From NCBI GenBank assembly GCA_029959905.1, contig JASCNZ010000027.1:1-35032 (forward strand): a DNA stretch of 35,032 bases. Reading direction: 5' to 3'. Positions 31,977 through 35,032 of this stretch are shown in pieces. How positions within the stretch are numbered: the stretch's first letter is position 1; each line of letters starts with the position of its first letter. A program made the translations under genes and the position numbers. Source of the stretch: Microbacteriaceae bacterium PS02344 (GTDB taxonomy: Bacteria > Actinomycetota > Actinomycetes > Actinomycetales > Microbacteriaceae). Below the pieces are notes generated by a model. The model saw only the letters and a list, made by a program, of their open reading frames with translations. It ran no database searches and was not told the origin of the DNA.

Positions 31977-32368
31977 CAGCCTCGTCCGATCTGCAGCGCG
32001 GCCTCGTACGTCGACTTCGCGCGATCGACGACGGCGGCGCTGGCCTCGTACCCGCGCTGCGCGAGGATGAGCATGCTCATCTGATCCCCGAGGTCGACGT
32101 TCGGGTACTGCACGTACCCGTCTTCGTTCGCGTACGGATGCTCGGGGTCGTAGACGAGCTTCGCCGCGGCATCCGACTCGACCACGCCGGCGACGTAGAC
32201 GCCGGGGCTCTGCGTCCCCGCCTGCACCTCGACGAGGCGCTCGCGGAACGGCTCCTGCCCCGCGGGGGTGGCCGTGTTGACGTTGGCGATGTTGTCGCTC
32301 AGCGCATCGAGCCACTTGCGATGCGCGGTGAGGCCGGTGCCGGCGATGCCGATCGCGTCGAACGTCAT
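31976..32368 (-). CDS. flgC: Flagellar basal-body rod protein FlgC
   Basis: 130 residues. Rod motif GIAGTGLTAHRKWLDALSDNIANVNTATP near the N-terminus and DLGDQMSMLILAQRGYEASAAVVDRAKSTYEAALQIGRG at the end. YVAGVVESDAAAKLVYDPEHPYANEDGYV is the typical FlgC middle. ATG at 32368 overlaps the flgB stop. Confidence 0.95.
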   Translation of the reverse strand: MTFDAIGIAGTGLTAHRKWLDALSDNIANVNTATPAGQEPFRERLVEVQAGTQSPGVYVAGVVESDAAAKLVYDPEHPYANEDGYVQYPNVDLGDQMSMLILAQRGYEASAAVVDRAKSTYEAALQIGRG

Positions 32369-32709
32369 GACGCCTGTCCGATCGCCTTGGTGATCGACGC
32401 CGCCTGCCCGCCGAGGGCCTGGCTGGCGAACTGGAAGCGCAGCACCGTGTCGATGTTCGACAGCGTCTCGGTGTCGAGATTGACGTTGTTGCCGTTGAGG
32501 CGCGTGGGCTCGAGCGAGCGCTCCACGGTCGGCGAGACGGTCCCCGAGCCGTGGGCGACGGCGGCACGCAGCTCGTCTTCGAAGGTCACGCGCTGGGCGT
32601 GGTAGTCGGGGGTGTTGACGTTCGCGATGTTCTCGGCGATCGCGCGCTGGCGCAGGGCCAGCCCGTCGAGAGCGCTGAGCAGCGCGCTGGAGGTGACGGA
32701 TTCGAGCAC
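32365..32709 (-). CDS. flgB: Flagellar basal-body rod protein FlgB
   Basis: 114 residues, proximal rod. Rod motif LDGLALRQRAIAENIANVNTPDYHAQRVTFEDEL and the C-terminal region DTETLSNIDTVLRFQFASQALGGQ. GTG start at 32709 with GGAG 7 bases upstream. First gene of the operon flgB-flgC-fliE-fliF-fliG-fliH-fliI-fliJ-fliK-flgD-flgE. Confidence 0.95.
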   Translation of the reverse strand: MLESVTSSALLSALDGLALRQRAIAENIANVNTPDYHAQRVTFEDELRAAVAHGSGTVSPTVERSLEPTRLNGNNVNLDTETLSNIDTVLRFQFASQALGGQAASITKAIGQAS

Positions 32710-32736
32710 GGGGGTACTCCGGACGTTGAGAGGGAA

Positions 32737-32774
32737 GGCCGATCCGTGGCCCAGCGTCGAGCGATCCGTGCTCG
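32737..32774 (-). promoter_or_regulatory. Twin GGA stem-loops in the flgB leader (candidate CsrA sites)
   Basis: Minus strand: CGAGC-ACGGATC-GCTCG (32758-32774) and GGCC-ACGGATC-GGCC (32737-32751). The two identical loops are 22 nt apart, exactly as in the fliP leader. The first stem-loop lies at the expected transcript 5' end. Ribosome binding site GGAG (32717-32720) follows. Confidence 0.65.
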
Positions 32775-32780
32775 TCCCCC

Positions 32781-32811
32781 ACTATCGCGACGCGGCGGGG
32801 TCGCCGTAACC
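32781..32811 (-). promoter_or_regulatory. Flagellar-type promoter of the flgB operon
   Basis: Minus strand: GGTTAC, 17 bases, GCGATAGTGGG. Its -35 side lies in the perfect palindrome AACCCGCGGGTT (32808-32819), which reaches the stop codon of the upstream small gene. Expected start near 32775. Confidence 0.7.
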
Positions 32812-32818
32812 CGCGGGT

Positions 32819-33094
32819 TCAGCCCTCGACGTCGAGGTATACGGGAGCGTCTCCGCCGGGGCGTCCCGGTACGCGCCGGAGGGCGGCGAGCTCTCGGGCG
32901 ACCCCCGCACGCGACGCGAGCAGCCCGTTGATCATCAGCTGCTGCCGCGCGAGCACCGCCTCGGCCCGTTCCCGCAACTCGTCCGGCACGGGACCGGCGG
33001 GCGGGTCGAACGTCTCGTCCGGCACGTCGGCCGTGTCGAGCGCGCGTTCGAAGCGGTCGAGTACGGCGATCCAGGCCGCGAGGTTGTCCGCCAC
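32819..33094 (-). CDS. Small flagellar-locus protein, FliT position
   Basis: 91 residues, MADNLAAWIAVLDRFERALDTADVPDETFD onward. Helical, acidic, with the second helix PDELRERAEAVLARQQLMINGLLASRAGVARELAAL. It directly follows fliS (5 bases), the usual place of the filament-cap chaperone FliT, and its size and helical character fit. I see no decisive FliT motif, so the role is inferred from position. Starts GTG at 33094. Confidence 0.7.
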   Translation of the reverse strand: MADNLAAWIAVLDRFERALDTADVPDETFDPPAGPVPDELRERAEAVLARQQLMINGLLASRAGVARELAALRRVPGRPGGDAPVYLDVEG

Positions 33095-33099
33095 CCGAC

Positions 33100-33513
33100 T
33101 CAGGCCGTCGCGGTGGTGGCGATCGCGGGCGCGTCACCGGTGAGCGCTGCCGCCTGGTGCCACGCGTCGCGCAGGGGCGCGACGAGCGCCCGGCTCTCGG
33201 CCGTCGCGGCGGCGTCGCGCGAGACATTGGCGATGATGAGTCGCCCGGTCAGGTACGTGTAGAGGGCGCGGAGGTCGTCGGCGCCGTCCCACGCGTCGGT
33301 GAGCGAGGCGCTGAGTTCGGCGACGATGCTCTGGGCGTGCGTGAGATGGGGGGCGGCGGCCGACCAGTCGGATGCCTGCTGTGCGGCCGCGGCGCGATCG
33401 ATGTCGACGAGCAGGCGGTCGTAGAGCATCGTCAGCAGTCGTTCCGGTGAAGCGGAGGCGACCTGCTGCTCGAGGTACTGCTGCTTGGCGCGCTCCAGGG
33501 ATGTGAGGGGCAT
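33100..33513 (-). CDS. fliS: Flagellin chaperone FliS
   Basis: 137 residues. FliS keeps flagellin monomers unpolymerised and passes them to the FlhA platform. Family motif KQQYLEQQVASASPERLLTMLYDRLLVDIDRA, then LRALYTYLTGRLIIANVSRD. ATG at 33513 with AGGAG 7 bases upstream. It follows fliD after 31 bases. Confidence 0.95.
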   Translation of the reverse strand: MPLTSLERAKQQYLEQQVASASPERLLTMLYDRLLVDIDRAAAAQQASDWSAAAPHLTHAQSIVAELSASLTDAWDGADDLRALYTYLTGRLIIANVSRDAAATAESRALVAPLRDAWHQAAALTGDAPAIATTATA

Positions 33514-33544
33514 GCGGCTCTCCTAGGGGAGGGGGCGGATCGGG

Positions 33545-34909
33545 TCAGGAGTCTTTCGAGGGCGTGAGCCCGGCGAGCTGGGAGGTGAGCCAGGTCGACT
33601 GCGCCTGCAGGTTCGACAGCTGCACCTCGAGCTGCGAGTAGGTGCGCTCGAGGGTGGCCCGACGCTGTTCGAGGCGCACGTCCCAGCGCTCGGACTGCGT
33701 CTTGAGGCTCTTGACCTCGTCCTGCTGTCCGGTGATGCGCTGTGTCAGCATGCCGTCGTATTTGTCGGAGTACTGCCCCGTCACGTCCTGCACCCGGGCG
33801 GCGATGCCCGAGAAGACGGCCTGGACTGCGTCGGGGTCGTCGGCAAGGGCGGCCGCGAACTTCTCGGCGTCGAACGTCAGCACGCCGTTGCGGTCGGTCG
33901 AGATGCCGATCGTCGACGGCGACACGCCGTCGACCGGATGCTGCATGGCCTTCCCGATCGCGCCGCGGAGGTTCCGAACGGTGCTGTCACCCGTGAAGAC
34001 CCCGAGCGTCGTGGTCTCGCCCACGCCGCCGACGGTGGCCTTCGATCCGTTGTCGATGCGGGTGAGCAGACCGGCGATCTCCTTCACGAAGGCCTCGGCC
34101 TTCGCGGTCTGCGCCTTCGGGTCGAGCGCCACTGTTACGACGACGGGGTCGGCGCTCGCGGTGCGGACGGTGATATCGACTCCCGCTGCCACGCTCAGCG
34201 TGTTGCTCGCGCTGCGCAGCGTCTGCTCGGCGGCGGTGCCGGCGAAGAGCCGCACACGCGCATCGGCGCCCGCGGTGAGGATCGCCGCACCGTCTTCGGC
34301 GGCGATGTCGACAGACGTTCCGGCGGCGACCGCGGCCGCGGTGCCCCGGTGCAGCGTGAAGCGATGCTCCTCACCCGTCTCCGCGGCGGTGATCTGGATG
34401 CGCGAGAGCGGGGTGCCGTCTGCGGCGGTGCCCGCGGGCACGACGGTCGCCATCACACCCGCCTTCGCGCCGTTGATGGCCTTCGCCAGGTCCTGAGGAC
34501 CCGTGCCGGTCGGGGTGATCTCGACCGGCTCGCCGTCCGCGCCGACGAGGGTGAACGTGCCGCCCCAGGCTGATGAGCCGGCCGCGGCGCTGACGACCGA
34601 GTGCGCGGTGGCGACGGCGTCGACCACGACCGAGGTCGAGAAGGCGTTCGCCGTGGCCCCGGCCGTGACGGTGACGTTCTCCGACGACGAGGATGCCGTG
34701 AATGCGGCGAGCGAGGTCGCGCCCGCCGCGGTCTTCGCCTTCTCCACGAGCGCCTGCAACGAGGTGTTCAGTGACTGCAGGTTCTGGATGATCGTGGTGC
34801 GGTCGGTGATCTTGTTGGTGATCAGTTTCTTCGGGATCGCGGCGACGTCCATGAGCGCGGTGATGAGCTCATCGGTCTTCAGGCCCGATACGAGTCCGTC
34901 GAGTTTCAT
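33545..34909 (-). CDS. fliD: Flagellar filament cap protein FliD
   Basis: 454 residues. N-terminal coil MKLDGLVSGLKTDELITALMDVAAIPKKLITNKI, typical of FliD. C-terminal helical part YSDKYDGMLTQRITGQQDEVKSLKTQSERWDVRLEQRRATLERTYSQLEVQLSNLQAQSTWLTSQL (part shown). The middle domains are Thr/Ala-rich and less conserved. The filament cap promotes flagellin assembly at the tip. ATG at 34909. The flagellin gene, usually just upstream, is not in the window. Confidence 0.94.
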   Translation of the reverse strand: MKLDGLVSGLKTDELITALMDVAAIPKKLITNKITDRTTIIQNLQSLNTSLQALVEKAKTAAGATSLAAFTASSSSENVTVTAGATANAFSTSVVVDAVATAHSVVSAAAGSSAWGGTFTLVGADGEPVEITPTGTGPQDLAKAINGAKAGVMATVVPAGTAADGTPLSRIQITAAETGEEHRFTLHRGTAAAVAAGTSVDIAAEDGAAILTAGADARVRLFAGTAAEQTLRSASNTLSVAAGVDITVRTASADPVVVTVALDPKAQTAKAEAFVKEIAGLLTRIDNGSKATVGGVGETTTLGVFTGDSTVRNLRGAIGKAMQHPVDGVSPSTIGISTDRNGVLTFDAEKFAAALADDPDAVQAVFSGIAARVQDVTGQYSDKYDGMLTQRITGQQDEVKSLKTQSERWDVRLEQRRATLERTYSQLEVQLSNLQAQSTWLTSQLAGLTPSKDS

Positions 34910-34918
34910 GCTCCGGTG

Positions 34919-34929
34919 CTCTCCGTGAG
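34919..34929 (-). promoter_or_regulatory. Small GGA hairpin over the fliD ribosome binding site
   Basis: Minus strand: CTC-ACGGA-GAG, a 3-base stem with an ACGGA loop. The GGAGAG it contains is the best ribosome binding site, 9 bases before the ATG at 34909. A possible CsrA target, weaker than those before fliP and flgB. Confidence 0.35.
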
Positions 34930-34959
34930 GTGGGGCGATGCGGATGGGGCTGGCTATGG

Positions 34960-35032
34960 GAGGGGGGCCCCGGGGGGGGGGGAGGCCCCCCCGGGCCCCG
35001 CGCCGCGCGGGGCCGCCGGGCGCGCCCCGGTG
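34960..35032. other. Low-complexity contig end
   Basis: G and C homopolymer runs again, directly upstream of fliD. Probably unreliable sequence at a contig end. The promoter and the usual neighbour (flagellin) cannot be read. Confidence 0.65.

Noticed and set aside
1..35032. CRISPR arrays, insertion sequences, tRNA or rRNA genes
   Set aside because: No spaced direct repeats, transposase genes, terminal repeats or cloverleaf-type sequences were seen.

Overview
The window is GC-rich throughout, with dense, mostly minus-strand genes, GTG starts, ATGA-type overlaps and several promoters that look leaderless. Protein content (actinobacterial Family-A polymerase, C4 zinc-ribbon protein, YchJ, L-lactate dehydrogenase, a nearly complete Gram-positive-type flagellar locus) points to a high-GC actinomycete, most likely Microbacteriaceae (Microbacterium-like). 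The genus is inferred from general resemblance, not from a search. Both ends (about 1-80 and 34960-35032) are G/C homopolymer-rich and look like low-quality contig ends, so the window is probably one whole contig.

Left part (95-8040), chromosomal housekeeping genes: RNase P RNA (rnpB), a bifunctional exonuclease/DNA polymerase-like gene, a zinc-ribbon coiled-coil protein, YchJ, an aldo/keto reductase, a helix-turn-helix regulator divergent from a short-chain dehydrogenase, L-lactate dehydrogenase, and a quinone oxidoreductase. Several of these have a -10-like hexamer six or seven bases before the start codon.

Middle (8041-10536): a 282-base non-coding stretch rich in inverted repeats, then an orphan AAA-type ATPase, a FliA/WhiG-type sigma factor (convergent with it), and an HU-family DNA-binding protein.

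Right part (10655-34909): one uninterrupted leftward flagellar locus. In transcription order it is fliD-fliS-orf91 | flgB-flgC-fliE-fliF-fliG-fliH-fliI-fliJ-fliK-flgD-flgE | flbD-motA-motB-fliM-fliN-fliO | fliP-fliQ-fliR-flhB-flhA-csrA | flgN-flgK-flgL-fliW. It encodes the MS-ring, C-ring, export gate and ATPase, rod base, hook, hook-filament junction proteins, filament cap, stator, chaperones and the CsrA/FliW translational switch. Flagellin, flgF/flgG, fliL, flgM, flhF/flhG and all che genes are absent from the window. The four bars mark four intergenic gaps.

The most interesting signals are regulatory. Each of the four gaps carries the same minus-strand element, GTTAC-N16/17-GCGATAGT, probably the promoter read by the flagellar sigma factor encoded beside the locus. 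Two of the resulting leaders (fliP and flgB operons) start with twin stem-loops that both display the heptaloop ACGGAUC, spaced exactly 22 nt apart in each, followed by a GGAG ribosome binding site 7 nt before a GTG start. This is what a CsrA target would look like, and csrA and fliW are both in the locus. I propose a two-layer circuit: sigma-factor transcription plus CsrA/FliW translational control of the export-gate and basal-body operons.
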